Assembly (NCBI GenBank): GCA_033297075.1
Contig: MU858180.1
Coordinates: 1 to 64,000 of the forward strand
Direction: 5' to 3'
DNA length: 64,000 nt
From: Rhypophila decipiens
Lineage: Eukaryota; Ascomycota; Sordariomycetes; Sordariales; Naviculisporaceae
In this document: positions 10,555 through 24,340 of the stretch, in pieces
Layout: every line of letters starts with the position of its first letter
Numbering within the stretch: the stretch's first letter is position 1
Notes under the pieces: model-generated
What the model saw: the letters and a program-made list of their open reading frames with translations, nothing else
Told to the model about the DNA's origin: nothing
The model's database searches: none
Program-made: the position numbers and the translations under genes

Positions 10555-11847
10555 ATGCACCCATTTCCATCTTTCAGCACCTCGGCGTCTTTCACATCGG
10601 CGCTCCTCCTCACATCAATAGCATCAAGATGTCTCGCCGGCGTCATACCCCCAGTCTCGACACCGCTCGAGCCCGCAGCCCTTGATCTCAGATCAAGCCT
10701 TCCCCCAGGTCCATCGTCAACCCCACCTCCACCACCGCCAGCAACCCCCGGCGGTGGCGTCCGCATCCCCCTGGCGGACGAAGTCCCCCGTCTAATAATC
10801 TACTTCCAAACGACCCACCACTGGATCAACAAGGAGAAAAATACGGGCGAGCCCATCTCCATGCTCCCCCTCATCGTCCATCAGCGAATCGCCCTCACGC
10901 ATTTGATTGTCTGCTCGTTCCACGTCAACGCCAACAACACCATCTACCTAAACGACTTCCCGCCCGAACATCCCCTCTTCTGGACGCTCTGGAACGAGAC
11001 GGAAGTCATGAAAACCGCGGGCGTGAAAGTAATGGGCATGGTGGGCGGAGCCGCATGGGGTTCATTCGAAGAAGACACGCTCGACGCACCGCCCGGGTCC
11101 ATCTTGTTCGAGCGGTCCTACGCCCTTTTGGCCAACGCAATCCGCCGCTACGGCTTGCAAGGCATGGACCTGGACGTCGAGCAGCCCATGTCGCAATATG
11201 GCATCTCCCGCCTTATCCGTCAATTACGGGCAGATTTCGGGCCAGACTTTATCATCACACTGTCCCCGGTTGCGAGGGCCTTGCTCATAGGCTCGTCCAA
11301 CCTGAGCGGCTTCAGTTACTTCCTCCTAGAGCAGTCAGACGGGAAGGATATTGACTTTTATATGGCGCAATTCTACAACGGATGGGGCAGTCTGCTGGAC
11401 CCCACACAGTACTCGGCCATGATTGACAATTATGACTGGGATCCGAGAAGGATTGTAGCGGGCCAGGTGACTACCAGGGACAATGGATTTAGCTGGGTTC
11501 CGTTTGACAAGCTCAAGGTTACTATCCAGGCTTTGCAGGCGAGATATGGCCAGATTGGGGGCATCATGGGGTGGGAGTATTTCAATGGGGCTCCCGGGGG
11601 GGAAGCTGAGCCCTGGAGGTGGGCTCAGGAGATGACTGCGATTTTGAGGCCTGAGCTGTGGAGAAATGTGGTCTTGACCAAGGATATGGCGGCCGGTTTG
11701 GTCAAGGCTTGGAGGGATAGTGTTGTTGGCTCGCAGAGTTTGTTTGTGAATTCGAATCTTGGGAATGGGGAGGCTGCTGCTGGTGGGAATATCGATGAGA
11801 GTTTGTTGACGCCGAATGTGGATTACATGGCCATGGTTAATGCTTGA
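10555..11847 (+). CDS. Secreted GH18 glycoside hydrolase (chitinase or endo-N-acetylglucosaminidase-like)
   Basis: A single exon of 430 residues. The start at 10555 is in a strong context (GCCACC before ATG) and begins a signal peptide (about 1-29). A short Pro-rich linker (about 52-66) follows. The GH18 signature is present: an SxGG-like stretch KVMGMVGGAAWG (about 158-169) and the active-site DxDxE as MDLDVE, with Asp205, Asp207 and Glu209 as the catalytic acid. Family members cleave beta-1,4 bonds of N-acetylglucosamine polymers, or the chitobiose core of N-glycans, by substrate-assisted catalysis. The Trp-poor, single-domain layout without a chitin-binding module fits either. A longer in-frame start at 10267 exists but would bury the signal peptide. 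The family is secure; which GH18 activity it has is not. Confidence 0.87.
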   Translation: MHPFPSFSTSASFTSALLLTSIASRCLAGVIPPVSTPLEPAALDLRSSLPPGPSSTPPPPPPATPGGGVRIPLADEVPRLIIYFQTTHHWINKEKNTGEPISMLPLIVHQRIALTHLIVCSFHVNANNTIYLNDFPPEHPLFWTLWNETEVMKTAGVKVMGMVGGAAWGSFEEDTLDAPPGSILFERSYALLANAIRRYGLQGMDLDVEQPMSQYGISRLIRQLRADFGPDFIITLSPVARALLIGSSNLSGFSYFLLEQSDGKDIDFYMAQFYNGWGSLLDPTQYSAMIDNYDWDPRRIVAGQVTTRDNGFSWVPFDKLKVTIQALQARYGQIGGIMGWEYFNGAPGGEAEPWRWAQEMTAILRPELWRNVVLTKDMAAGLVKAWRDSVVGSQSLFVNSNLGNGEAAAGGNIDESLLTPNVDYMAMVNA

Positions 11848-12940
11848 GGGAGCCTGGGAACAGAGGGACCTTGAAGATGATGATTCCTAGTAATGTCTTG
11901 GCTGATATTAGGGGGTTTGGGGAACCTGCAGTCGCTTTCGTTTGGTCCTTTTTGGTAGTAGTAATGCTTAGTAGCGTAATCGATTAGTTTACTGTAATTC
12001 ATCTTTCATCTCCCATGTTTGCTGCGCTCGAGCCAGGTCCCATACAGTGATTCGAGGTTGTCATCAGATATCTCGGGGGAGTAAGGTAAGTGATGTCAGA
12101 TGGAGAGGGGTGCCTGTCAGGAAAGAAGGTTCGAGCAATGGTCAGAATCATGGATTTGTAACTAGTTGCCACAGACGTGCGCGGCTTGCAACCATCATAG
12201 CTATAAAGAAGGCTCTCTGGCTTTGCCAGAGAGCAGAAGGAAAACAGAAGCACACAGTTAAAGACTCCCAATAAAATCGACAGAATCCAGCGTGCAGCAC
12301 TTTTGACAAGTGATGGCGTGACATGTACTTCTGATATGACCAAGGTCAACGACCAATGTCAATAACGTCCACCGGAAACAGATCTTGACATGCCATGTTC
12401 AAAGCAAAGGGATCTTGGTTTGGGTTAGACATTTGATCTTTGTTTATTGTCATGTACACATGCTCTCTAACATCTAAACAAAGGTTGCTCTGTCCACCCC
12501 ATGAACCATCGACCCGTCCAGCGAACGTGGTCCTTACACCTACAATCTCTAACCTGTGAATTTTGCCGAGACAGCCGGGATCAAGGAAGCTCAAACCTCG
12601 CACTGAGCATACCATACCCAGGCCTGTGTTGCCCGCCGAGCACATGACCCCCAGCAACAAACCGAGGACTGACAATTCCGTTGCGAGGACTGCGTGGCCC
12701 ATCAGTATCACCCACATAACCAGCCAGATTATCCTCAGTGCCGTGACTCGTTGCCCGTGTCAGCCCCGGCTGGCAACTGACATGGCTATGGTTCACAATA
12801 TCCATCTCCAGTTCTGCCAGAGCTGAACATCCAGTACAATACGCCGCAGCATCAAAGGTCGCATTTCCATGTCCTTCGTCAATGCCAATTCCATTCCCAT
12901 TCCCATTTCCTGCCGTGGTACTGGTATCGACTCTCGTTCC
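11848..12940. other. Intergenic between convergent genes
   Basis: Lies between the GH18 gene (+) and the SYLF gene (-). Only 3' regions are expected here. Small frames at 11999-12349 and 12346-12717 (minus) show no recognisable domain. Confidence 0.5.
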
Positions 12941-14386
12941 CTAATCAACAGCAGCAAAAACAGGAGTAGCGTATGGTGCAGAACAAGCGGTGGTGGGTGT
13001 TACTCCTGCAGGTGATGGAGGCAAGTCACTCTGGCCCGTCTCAGCGTGCGTACAAGTCCCCTCCCCACACTCCCGACAGGCTTCAGCCTTCTTGAGGGCC
13101 ATGTACAAACCCTCACAAGCACCAGGCCACAGCCCCTCGGGACCTCGAGACGGCACTTTTCCCAGCAGGATATCTTCAACCTCCAGATGATCAACACCAT
13201 AAAACGCCTCATTCGCCTTCTTGCGCGGTGTAATAACACTCCCCTTCATCCGCCGCGAACGAGTAAAGATACCAACAAAAATACCCCGCAACGAGGAATA
13301 AATCGTGATATCCTCTTCAAACTTCTCACTCTCCTCCTCCTTCTTTTTGCGAAAGAAGGGGGGCACCGGGAAATCCGGCAAATGAATAACCTCCCAAAAT
13401 GGCACAATCACCGGCCCTTGCTCACCCTCGAGCGAAACAGTGGTGCGTTTTTTGGTCTCCCCACCCAGCGTATGTCTTCCGGCCGTGCCCAGCTTGCTGA
13501 CGACGTGCTGTGATGCCTCTTGGGTATTGATAACCACCACGCAATCGCAAGAGGCGAACCCCAGCGTGTTTCCCCTCGCAAGACTCGAGACTTGGATCGC
13601 CACGGGAGGGGACCACTTCCTACTGTTATCTGAACCTGCGCCACCAGGTAGACGAGCGAGTAACACCCCGCTACCGCTTGATCCTGAGAGACATTTGATG
13701 CCTGCGCGAAAGGTCGAGAATACGAGTAGGCCTTGGGCTTTTTTTATTATTTTGGATGCATCTTGCTGCGCTGATTTGGTCTTGTTCTTGTTCTTCTTTT
13801 TCTCCTCCTTGAAGACGCCGTTGTTGCCTGTGACGACAAACAAAACTGTCAGTACTCGGAAGGGCATGTATGTGTACATGGGCTAGCTGCCGGCCTGCTT
13901 ACCGCCGCAAAAGGCCTTCAAAATCCTCGCAGCTTTGTCACATTGCTTCTCCAGCGGATCAAACGAGAATAAAACCCCGCTTACGCCTATGTCTGTCGCG
14001 ACTTCCGACGAGATATCCAAGAGCTCGGTGGAAATCTTCTGTAGGCGGGTTATTTTGGATTCTTTGGTTGAGGAGGTCGCAGGCTCAGTAGTTTCTGGGT
14101 GGTTCCGAGAGTCGACTGGGCTGGTTGGCGTGTTGTTCAGCATCATGTTGTCGGATTGTGCCAGTGGGTCTTGAGATGTGGTGGCCTGGTCGTCATGGTG
14201 TTTAGCTGGGTTGACAGGCTCACCGGGCTCGGATGGTTCGACGGCGGCAGGATCCATGGCTTCAACGGGTTTGTTTACTAGAGGGAAGAATCGGGTTTCG
14301 ACTCGCAGGGTAGGACTGTCAGGTGAACTCTCGAGATTTTTGTTTGGAGCCGTCGTTGTTTTCTGGGTTTCCTCCCGACCAAACAT
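12941..14386 (-). CDS. SYLF-domain protein (Ysc84/SH3YL1 type)
   Basis: Two exons read on the minus strand, 14386-13903 and 13827-12941; the 75-base intron is GT-AG with a TACTGAC branch point. The product is 456 residues. Residues 1-115 are a disordered, Ser/Thr/Pro-rich leader. The SYLF (DUF500) domain runs from about 145 to 320: PLEKQCDKAARILKAF before the splice site, then KIIKKAQGLLVFSTFRAGI, GSGVLLARL, WSPPVAIQV, and DCVVVINTQEA. In yeast Ysc84 and animal SH3YL1 this domain binds phosphoinositides and actin at endocytic sites. Here there is no C-terminal SH3 domain. The tail is a charged region plus a Cys-containing end. A Lys-rich insertion (FKEEKKKNKNKTK) sits just after the splice junction inside the domain. 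The protein is probably cytosolic and membrane-associated. Domain is clear; role is inferred. Confidence 0.85.
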
Positions 14387-16245
14387 ACTTTTTCCAAGAC
14401 GTGGGGGACTGTTTTCTAGGGAAAATGCGGTCGATATAGCTAAGAATTGGACATAGGGTATTGAGGAGTAGAGTAAATGATGCTCAGAGTTTGATGTTGA
14501 CAGGCACTAGGGAATGTTGTTCATGAGTTGTGACGTTGTCATGGTCGACGTTCTGGATCACGAAAGAGAGTCATTGGAAATGCCCGGTCCAGGAGCTCCC
14601 GCCCAGGCAATCATGTATCGCGAAACTTGCACCAAGCCGCCCATGATGAATGTGCTCGATGGTCGTTACTGCCGTGCAAGAGTCCTGGTAGTGGTTTCCA
14701 TTCTTGATTCCCGCTAAAAAGGCTTATCTGCGTTACACGGTAAGCCTGGAACCAATAACATAAAGATGGATGTCCTTTCGTGGCTGGTGACTTCTCGTTG
14801 TGGCTACTCCGTCTCCGATGATCAATACCCGCCACGTCCCATACAGTGTCGGACAGTCAGTTCGACCTATCCAAAGCTTTGAACAAAACGAGACAATACA
14901 GTTAGTGGGAGGGGGGGTTTCTCCAGTATGGCCGTCTCAGGTAAGTTTACAGCAAGATCAGATGGTGAACAATCCCGATGAGGAGGCAAAATCTCCATCA
15001 CCATCTCCGACGATGCTTCGTCAGCTTCTTGCTGATGTAGTACAGAACATCCTGTCACCTCACGGTACCTACCACGTGAAGCTCGGTCTCGGGCGGGATA
15101 CCAGAAACTCCGAAACTCGACAATCCGGACTATGTAGTCTGGTCTGTGACTTGTATACGCCCCGGCCAGTTCCATGCCACAACATTCGAACCTCGCAGCA
15201 GCAGAAACCAAACCTGCCCCATCAAAACATCAAAAAGAGCAGCGCCAATGCGGGAAAGCATGTCAAACGGTTTGCAAATAATACAAAATCTCAAATCTCG
15301 TATTTCGCGTCGTCGTCGCGGCCCGTGGCGTGGTATGGGCACCTCAACGGCACGGCAAGCAGCGGGATTGCACCTGCCTACAGAACTGGTCACTTGGTAC
15401 CACCTACCTACACCTACTTCCCGTGGCGGGTAGGATCTCCGACGATATTGTTCCTGCGGGCCGGATGATTACGGAAAACATACTGCACGGTAAAGGGATG
15501 ATAGTTGGCTTCTGGATGTGCATGTCGATGGGTCAGATCTGTCGCCGTCGGTGTGGATCAAGGTGTAAAGGGGTTAAGAATCCTCACCGAAGGATGTCAC
15601 TTTGACACATGTCGGAGATTTCGGATTCCTCGGATTCGTGGTGTTTTGTCTACGAACCACTGGAATTATACTCGCAAGTCATGTGTATGTAGTCTGGGTA
15701 TCCAGAATAACCAGGCGGCGCCCGCCGCCATGGTTAGGAGGATAGATCGGAAGAACGAACCGTCAACTGTCAAAGCCGTTGAGGGCTATGGTAGTTGGCT
15801 TGTCAGCGAGCTTCGCGGCTTTAAAGGACCAAGAAAAAAAACCACATCGAGCGCCGTTCTGACCACTCGATGTGAACTAGGTACAGGTATCCCTCTGCAG
15901 AGCTTGAAGTAATTCTGCCCTTGACACATGTTAAGCTTGCACTGATGTACGTGAATCGAGAGACCTACTCGACCTCAAATCTCGATGATAGCAATCATTT
16001 TGCCCGTTTATTCGCAGATGCATATTGTGCCGTCCGATCCTCCTGCCTGATGCTTCTCAGCCAAATGTCACTCTTCCACGTGGGACGGCTCGGAGCTTTC
16101 ATGCCAAAATATCTACTAATCAGCATTCGTCTCTACAAAATATCGAGGTGATATCCAGAACCGGGTCCTGGGGACTGGAAGCCACGAGGAGGTAGGTGAG
16201 AAATTTCTGCGTCTGCACGCAACACAACCGCGCGGAAAAGATATG

Positions 16246-16261
16246 TCATGCTCGAGCATGA
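16246..16261. repeat. Perfect 16-base palindrome
   Basis: TCATGCTCGAGCATGA reads the same on both strands, centred on CTCGAG. It could bind a dimeric regulator or be chance; no gene lies within 1 kb on either side. Confidence 0.4.
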
Positions 16262-17276
16262 AGCATGAACGGTGTGGTGGGAATGACGAGCCCGTCTGGC
16301 TGGTTCAAAAATCTCCATCCACGTGGCGATGAGGACTCTGGAGAGGAGTGAGATTTACTCCGTGCTGATTTCCGAGATCGATCAACAGCACACGTAAGAT
16401 TCCTTTTCTTTTGCTTGCTGGACCAGCTTACTGTGACATGGTATGGGTATTGGGCAACACGATCCTCGTAGTTGCAGGGGCTTATAATGTCTACAGAGTA
16501 GGACTACCAGCTTGATGGATTCCCCTGTCGATCTTATGATCGACAAGATGACCGTGACTTTGGTTGACGTGGAAATTTCTCGACCGAGATCCTCTTTGGT
16601 GTACTTGGTTCTTGCTACGCCCTTTGATGGATCCATATCAGATACTCGGAGTTTAAGCAGGAATTACGAGTCGATTAATTCTATCCCTGAGGGGCTGTTT
16701 TCATGTTGCTATGCGCTGTTCAAATCCACAAATGCCCGGTGAGACTATTGAAGTCTCGACTCGTCATCCACACCCACATTCACAGCATCAGATGAGTCGG
16801 CCCAGTCGGGTTTACTCTCACCCGTGATGACAGCACCGTCGGTGTGCTGAACTTAAACGCTTTCTTGTCCCATGCTGCATTACCAAAGGAGGTCAAAAAG
16901 TCGAGTTATTAGACTGAAAAGCCAATACACGCACTTCAATCCAAGGAACTGACAAAAAGACGTGTAAAGATAAGGAGATAGTGCAACACCCAAGCTTGGT
17001 GTTGAGATCAAAACGAGCAATTCACCGACATCATTACATGTACGTTCTAATAAAGTGAATAATCAGTCCACCCGCGGAAGTTGACTGCACTTACGCGAAG
17101 TTGCCTTGGTCTCAGACAGCTTGTCCCGGAGAAAAAAAAAGTCGTGGGCACTGGCTGGGCGGGTATGAGATGAACGGGACGGACCGGCCAACCGTGATAT
17201 TGATGCCGGGCTGCGGCGGGTCCGTAGCTCGTATAGGTAGAAGACCAGAATGAGCAGAGGCATACCAAGAACACGT

Positions 17277-17492
17277 GGGGGGGGGGGGGGGGGGGGGGGA
17301 AAAAACGTTAGTTGGTGTAAATTTTAGTTCCCAATGGAATTGGGGTTTTAGGGGACACAGCAACCCACAGAACAAAAATCAAAGGACACTTGGANNNNNN
17401 NNNNGTGCCCCCACCCCGCCCGCCCCCCCCGCCCCCCCCCCCCGCCCCCCCCCCCCCCCCCGGGGGGGGGGGGGCCCCCCCCCCCCCCCCCG
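17277..17492. other. Homopolymer tracts flanking an assembly gap
   Basis: A run of 23 G (17277-17299) is followed by ordinary sequence, ten N (17395-17404), then about 85 bases made almost only of C and G homopolymers (17408-17492). This pattern is typical of a failed join or low-quality read end, not of biology. Sequence and coordinates around it should not be trusted. Confidence 0.9.
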
Positions 17493-20400
17493 CAACAGAC
17501 GGTACTTGGAGATAATAGTACTTGCCACTGGCATTCGGCGTTGAAGGGACACCTGAAGCCTCCGAAGCTAATAGCATAGCGACTTGGAAAGGCACACTTG
17601 TGATGAATCCAAGATGCCGATGGGTCGTATTTTGTGAGTAGTCTAGTCGTCTGATGGTGATATACTTGTAGAAAGAAACGAAACTAGTGTAAAGGACAAA
17701 TGCCGATACGTCATATGGAAATGATCATCGCGTAGCTGGTCTCGGCGTGCTTGCCCAGGTACTGTCTTGCATGATGGTGATGTGGACGAGACCCCTGTTT
17801 TATCTTGCTCTTCCCCGTTTTCCGTTCCTTATGAACCCCTTGGCGGCGCTTAACTAAAGTCGAACAAATATTTGGTTGTCTTACATGAACATGTACGAAT
17901 CCGTCCACTTACAGGTACCTCGGTTGGTAATCCACGAATAGGAGAACGCCGGTGCAGAGACACGGGCCGATGTCTGTACGGAGGTCAAAAGACGATAGTC
18001 TAGTGGGTCGAGTGCAACTGAGAGGCTTTTGTCGCGTCATATCATGATATTGGTATTCTGGCTCTTCGAATAGAAAATGTGAGTCCATCGCATCTCCGGC
18101 ACCGAGATATATCAAACACCTATTAACATCCGGTATTAAGCGTTTAATATATTATCAAACGGCAGAGCCAAGGTTCTGGGTTCTGTTCAATATAACTCGT
18201 ATCAAGACGGTCGATCATCTCGAGTTCCACAGCTCTGGAATACACTCCAATTTGCATCAATCCTACCCATTTTAATATACCAAGTTCAGGTTACAGGCAC
18301 TGGAGAGTTGCTGTACCGGGTAACATGTTTTAACGGCACAGGGTTTGGAGCGCCGCATTTCCGCGCCATCGAAAATGATATTTGGTTGATTCATTTCAAT
18401 CAACCAGGTAACAGATCTCAGAATGTAATAGTGAAACCGGTCTGTTTGTTAGTCGTGGTTAAAAGTCCAGCCCCTTTATCAACAAGAAAGTCGGAAGCGG
18501 CGCTGTTTAGGATCTTAGCTGCTTGTACGGTGAGGATCATGAGTTTTCTTGGAAAAGGAAACTCGATACGTAATTAGCAAAGAAGAAACTCGTCATGGTG
18601 AGCGACTCCAACCATAATCATGCCGTCTCCGATCAGGTCCGATCGCTCAGCCGCTTGAAGATGCCGTGCCTCACGCCCACCAAGCCGCCCAAGCTAACCC
18701 ATGTGAGTCTAACGCGTCCCCCGAACCCCTCCCCCTCTTCCCTGAAGACGTGAGGCGGCATGTCGAGAAAAGGAGGATTGGACGCAGAGCGATGATCGTT
18801 CCCGCTTTCGGAGGTTAAAGGGGTCAGGACTCAGGAACAAATATCATCCTCACAGGCACAGGCACACAAACTGCTATCCGCACCGCAGGCCTACAGGTGT
18901 GTACAGTAATCCGTTTGAGGGAAATCGATAAAACACGTGGGGAAGATAGCCGTAGGGTGGTGATGCTAGGGGATTATATTGCTGAGGTGGGTGGGTCAGC
19001 TGGGGTCAAGACGTCGTATTCGCCTATATTTGACACTTTTGACAAGCTGGGACTCTTGGAGGCCTTGCTGTTTGGACTTGATTACAGGATCTACGCATGG
19101 GTTGGGCACTCGCTAGGTACTGTAAGGGTAATCTGGGTATGAAACTGCATGTCTGGAAACGATAACGAGAGCAATCCATGGCTCATGGGACAAGGAGTGT
19201 TCATCCCCTCAGTCAGAGAGACGACGTTTTTTGCGTCCTTGGTACCCTAATCATGTCACGCAGCGACACTACTGTAGGATCTGGCCCCTGATTGGCCCTC
19301 CTGGCTCTCTGCCGTCGATCCAAGCCCAGCACCGAGGAAAGCGTCTTTCAGGTCGAGATGATGGTGGGCTATTAATTTATTCACTCGAGCACTTTTCGGA
19401 ACCGAACAAGACAGTTCGCTGGAGAGTTTGGTAGATCCTTGGCGCGCTAAGTTGGTTTCCTGGTTTTTTCGTTCCTGCCAGACGAACCACTCGTGGCGTG
19501 TTTCGATCAGTCTAGAAACAAACACAACCCAGAGATGGTTCAGATATGTATTCCTGAGCAATCTTGACATGCCTGTACCTACGCACGTGTCTAGCTGATG
19601 TGGCTGCGGCACGATCGGGGTTTCGGGACGACGCAGCGGGAAATCGAATCTTGCAGTTCTCATTCTGACACTCATCTGCTCCGCCCGGACCCTGGGGACG
19701 TGCTCTCACCGAGTGAGGGGCGACCGTCGTGTCGCCTTCTTGATCGGACGATAAGATGACCGTGACCGAGGGCAGTGCGGGCCAAGTTTGCTGGGCTTTA
19801 TGCTTGCCGCTTCGGTGGTCAGGAGAGAGTGGGCACGCTCACAGCCTAGCACTGGCGAGAGTTCGCTACCGGAATACACCAGGTCCAGTGTTGGATTGCC
19901 GACAGACCCAATGTAACCGTAGCGGCGAACAATGGCAACCTGGCAGCGGGAAAGCAAAAGGGGGTCAATGGTTCTGTAGCACTGCTCTGCAATGTTCTCG
20001 CCTTGATAACACGTCAAACATTCCATATTCTTTGTCCCAAAGACAGACTTGGACAGTGAGGTGATGGTGAGCCTGCTATCACGATATAAAGGTTTGCTTA
20101 TCACTTGCGCAATTCAAGTGACACAAAGTGCTTGGCTGTATCCGTCCGCACAATGCGAGTGAGCCTCCATGTCCATCTTGTGCCGTGCCCCACAACCCTT
20201 CCTGCTGCCAGGGACGTGAACTTGCCTTGGGAAGGACCCCTTTGGCCGCTGATGCCCATGCAGGCCGTCCACCCTCTCGCATCGGGCGCTTTTCCTGTCT
20301 TGTCATCAGGGCTTGAAGCCGTACCTCAGCAGTTTATAACCAGTCCTCACTCCTCAGCTCATTCACACAACTCTTCTGTTACGACAATGCAAAAAGTCGG

Positions 20401-23400
20401 GGATCAAACGGCCCAGCCCGAGACTAGTAAAGTCGAATTATACCGGTATTTAATAGAGTTTCTCTAGCAAACCAAGGTCAAAACAAGACTTTACTAGCTG
20501 TGTTAGCTTCATTCTATGGCTGTACTGTACTGTACCTCCAACAGGCATCCCGATCCTTGTTAGGCTCCCCCACATTCACAATCCGGGCGCATTCCGCTTC
20601 TCGGCGTTAGTATCAGGACAACCTCTGTTGGAAAACCCGCACCAGATGCTCTGTGCCGCCCACCGCAGCACACTCAGGGCATCGGTTGAACCTGTCTTGC
20701 ATATTCCGAGCTGCATCCCCGGCTGGGCCGGCCAGGATTGTGTGAGGGCCGTGTCCCTGTAGCAGTGGCGTGGACTTCGCTGCTGGGATGGGTTTTCTGC
20801 GCTATGCGGGCTAAAGAGGCCAAGACAAGTTGCTCCTTCTCACCATCTCAGCATGCCAAATCTCAAAACCGCCATCTTGATGTCGATCGTGAAGTTCCAA
20901 GCCTTGATTAATAGCTAGCTTCGACGAGCCGCTGCATACAAGCCATTAGGTAGCTGCAACTTGCAAGATCTAGCTAACGTCTACTTGGCAAATCGCCTCC
21001 GGGCCCGTACCAGCTCTCAAAGACTTCCTCATGCAGTTAGAAGTGGCTCGAATAAGCGGGTCCCTCATCCAGGGCGAGCCACATTTGTTTGTATTTATAG
21101 AAGCTCAACGCGGCTCGGGACCGATGGAGGGGGGGCCAAGTACATATCGGATGTGGGGACCCCCGGGTTGGACGACCAGACAGGCACTCCTCACCTGTCC
21201 CGTGTACCTGGCTTATAAACTTGGATTTCCATCTAGTCCTATTGGCTCTCCGGCCAGACATATGTACGATGGTGATATCTTACATGATACTAGTCTTAGG
21301 TCGTCAACAACACCAGAATCAGGTTAGATTAGAGGTCTCCTTTAGAATCGCAATAGCTTTTCTTTTTGTTTTTAGTATTGTCTTGGTCGTTATCTTGAGT
21401 CATCATTGGCAGGGTGCTCGGTGCCAATGCTCTTGAGGCGGAACCGGGATGAGGACTCGGCAAGTAGACGCACTGGCAAGCCTACGGTGGTCATCTACCA
21501 CTTTGATATCATGAATAGACTGCAAGACGCCTGACACACACGCAACCAAGCGCGTGTACGAAGACACTCTGAACGGGCCAGAGCTTCAACAATGGCCGAG
21601 AAGCTGCAGGACATGATCTGAAAAGACAACCAAACTTGATTGAGGCGATTAAAGGGTTGCAAATGTACCACCCCTTTCATTTCTTTACTTTCAATAAATC
21701 ATCTGAGTTGCAGATGACGAATTGTCATCAATCTGACCCAGCTTGGAGCAAGATAACAGCGTCCATATTGTCCCCTCCACAGGTCGATGTAAGAGCAGAC
21801 CTACATGGGCAATCCATGAATCTTGGCCATGTGGGGGGCAAAGAATAAGCAGGTCCGCCGCACAAGATGCCCAAGAGGGTGTCAAGACGCCTGCAAGCCA
21901 AGCTGCGGTCAGCTGTCGTGCCCCGTGACTTTTCTTCCCGCCCCACGATTCTGCATTCTGTCCTCGGTCTCAGAGTGCCCAACAAAATTGCCAATATCGA
22001 GCGTCTGTATGAACCGTTACACAGCGAGCAAAGTTTTGACAACCCTCCTGTGCCAGCCGCGAACGCTTAGGGCAGGTAACGGTCCTGGTTCTCTCAGCTA
22101 AACACCCAGCTACCGGGAACTCACCGTCAGACACAATTCGTAACTACGAGCAAGAGTGCTTACTCGTCCTATGGCACTACCTTTCTTCAGCAGACCCCTT
22201 CTTCGCAGTTACACAGAAGCAACTGGGACCATGGTATGCAACATGGAAGCTCATGTGCCCAGTACATGGTGAAGGTGAACGCCGTATATCAATTCCCATC
22301 CTTCTTATTCTCTATGTCGATTCCAATCTCACTCACACTGTGACGATGCTTTTCTCAAGTCACTAGCCGATCAGATCATTTCCCCGGTCCTCCTACAAAT
22401 CTGCCAAGACAGGGCGTAAACGGCGCTTGCATGACCAACTACCACGTTGAACCCGTGCACACATTCGTGTACCTACTTGACTATTAAAGAGCCCTCGCAC
22501 GAACCATCCCGTTTTGGGGACAGTGCTTCAAGCTTGCCGCGTGCTGCATACCCATGTGTTTGTCCCGTCCTTCGGCCGCGAGGAGGGATGATGACAGTCT
22601 CTGGACCAATCACAGGCCGTACCAAACTTGACCTGGGCGAGCGGTATCAATATAAAAATGATACCGGTAGGGCAGAGAGACAGGAGACTCCCGTGTAGCT
22701 ATTTCGGAGAAATTGGTACTAGCTAGAGCTTAGCTCGCAGACAACCCAGTCAGGCAAGTAAATCGTTTCCTTGATCTGTCTAAGCCAGCCCAGGGCTCTC
22801 GTCAGAAATACTCAGAATCCCACCCTGCGCGGAGCCGTCCATGTGCCCCAGGTTACTACATAGGACGGCATGTTGGGCGAAAGGAGCACTCAACTGGCCG
22901 AAGAACGACCCTGACGATCTCAGCATGCTGCTTTGTTGCAATGACTGCTACCGCGGTACCAACCGCGCTGTTGTTGCCTACTGCCCGGCCGGCCACAGGT
23001 CCTTCCAGAACAATGGGATGTGCCTGTCGTCGTCCTATATGCCCAAGTTGAGCCTCTACCGTTACACACCTCTCATCTCGCCTACAAGGTGAATATCCCA
23101 CTAAGCGTTGCCAAGTCAGATGACATGGCACGTCGAGCGGTTCGATGACAAAGGGGCCAGAAACCAATTTACCGCTGCCGCCCCAACAGATCTGCTACTA
23201 GAGCAAGCCACCATGCCCTTCCCCGTACCACATGTCCATGACAATACAGAATGTGCCCTTGAGGTACTCAGGACTGTTGAACGGGCCCCTGCCAAGGACT
23301 TTTGCGCTTGATCCGATCACGAGCCCTACGAGCTCATATGCTGACCACGGCCACCCCTCCTTCCCTCAACATCACCTACCTACCCCTTTTTCAAACACAT

Positions 23401-24340
23401 CTTTCAAACTGCCACCCTATGCAACTGCCCTTCTCATTTCACAGTCCCGCGGCTTGCGCAAGCTACGGTAGCGAGCCGAGCCGGCAGGGTCGGTATCTGG
23501 TCTTGCAAATTGATTTCCAAGAACATAGGTGCACACCCAAGCGCTGCCTGCTGCCCTACCCTTTTTCTCCTCCTGGCCATCTCAACGATGCCTTTCACAC
23601 ATCTTGAACTACATCCCATCCCGAACCTGGCTCCCTCTTGCATGAGTGCATCGACATGCAGCGCGGTCAACAAGACTATTGACCTCGCTTACAGCTCCCC
23701 GCTCGTATCATGACTGAGAGACCACGTATTTGGGTCTCTTCAGCGCCAACGCTGCCATTCTGGTCTTTTGGTCACAGCTTACACGTTCTGCCTTGCACCC
23801 TCTACACATAACCCTCGTAGCTGACACCATCACGAGCCCCCTGTCTGATTGGACAAAGTCCCGGCCTCGGGGTTTTCATCAGCTTGTGTCACATAGTCAC
23901 TTACACGCTTCTTTCCGCTCTCTGCTGAAAGTCTGTCAGATATTGGCAAAGATAGCGTTGCCTTCCCACACCATCCCATACCTCATCTTTGACCTCGACG
24001 AGGCAACTAGCTCGGCTGGCAGGGGTAGTTCCCATCCACGAGTGCCCGAAATATTGAACTATTGAAAACGGGCAGCCGCGAAACACCATGATGCCGCCTT
24101 GATCACATACTAGCCTATTGCTCGTCTGAGGGTTGAGGCTTTCCTTGTTTTCCCGAAGCTGCTCATACTCGTCCCAGACTCGAGGACATGAGGGTATCTC
24201 CGGCAGGACCAGTCATCATGTCTCTTTCGGGAACCGGTCTAAGAATAGGGACGGGTGAGGAGGGGGACCAAAGAACTCAACTCCAGGCCAGCGTCTAGGA
24301 TATCTCCTCCATCAACTCGGAGCTCGAGCATCACCGTCGT

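Noticed and set aside
14800..15468. 222-codon plus-strand open frame
   Set aside because: No recognisable domain, irregular codon choice and no exon structure around it.
17275..17544. Pro/Gly homopolymer frames around the N run
   Set aside because: They are produced by the poly-G/poly-C artefact and the gap.
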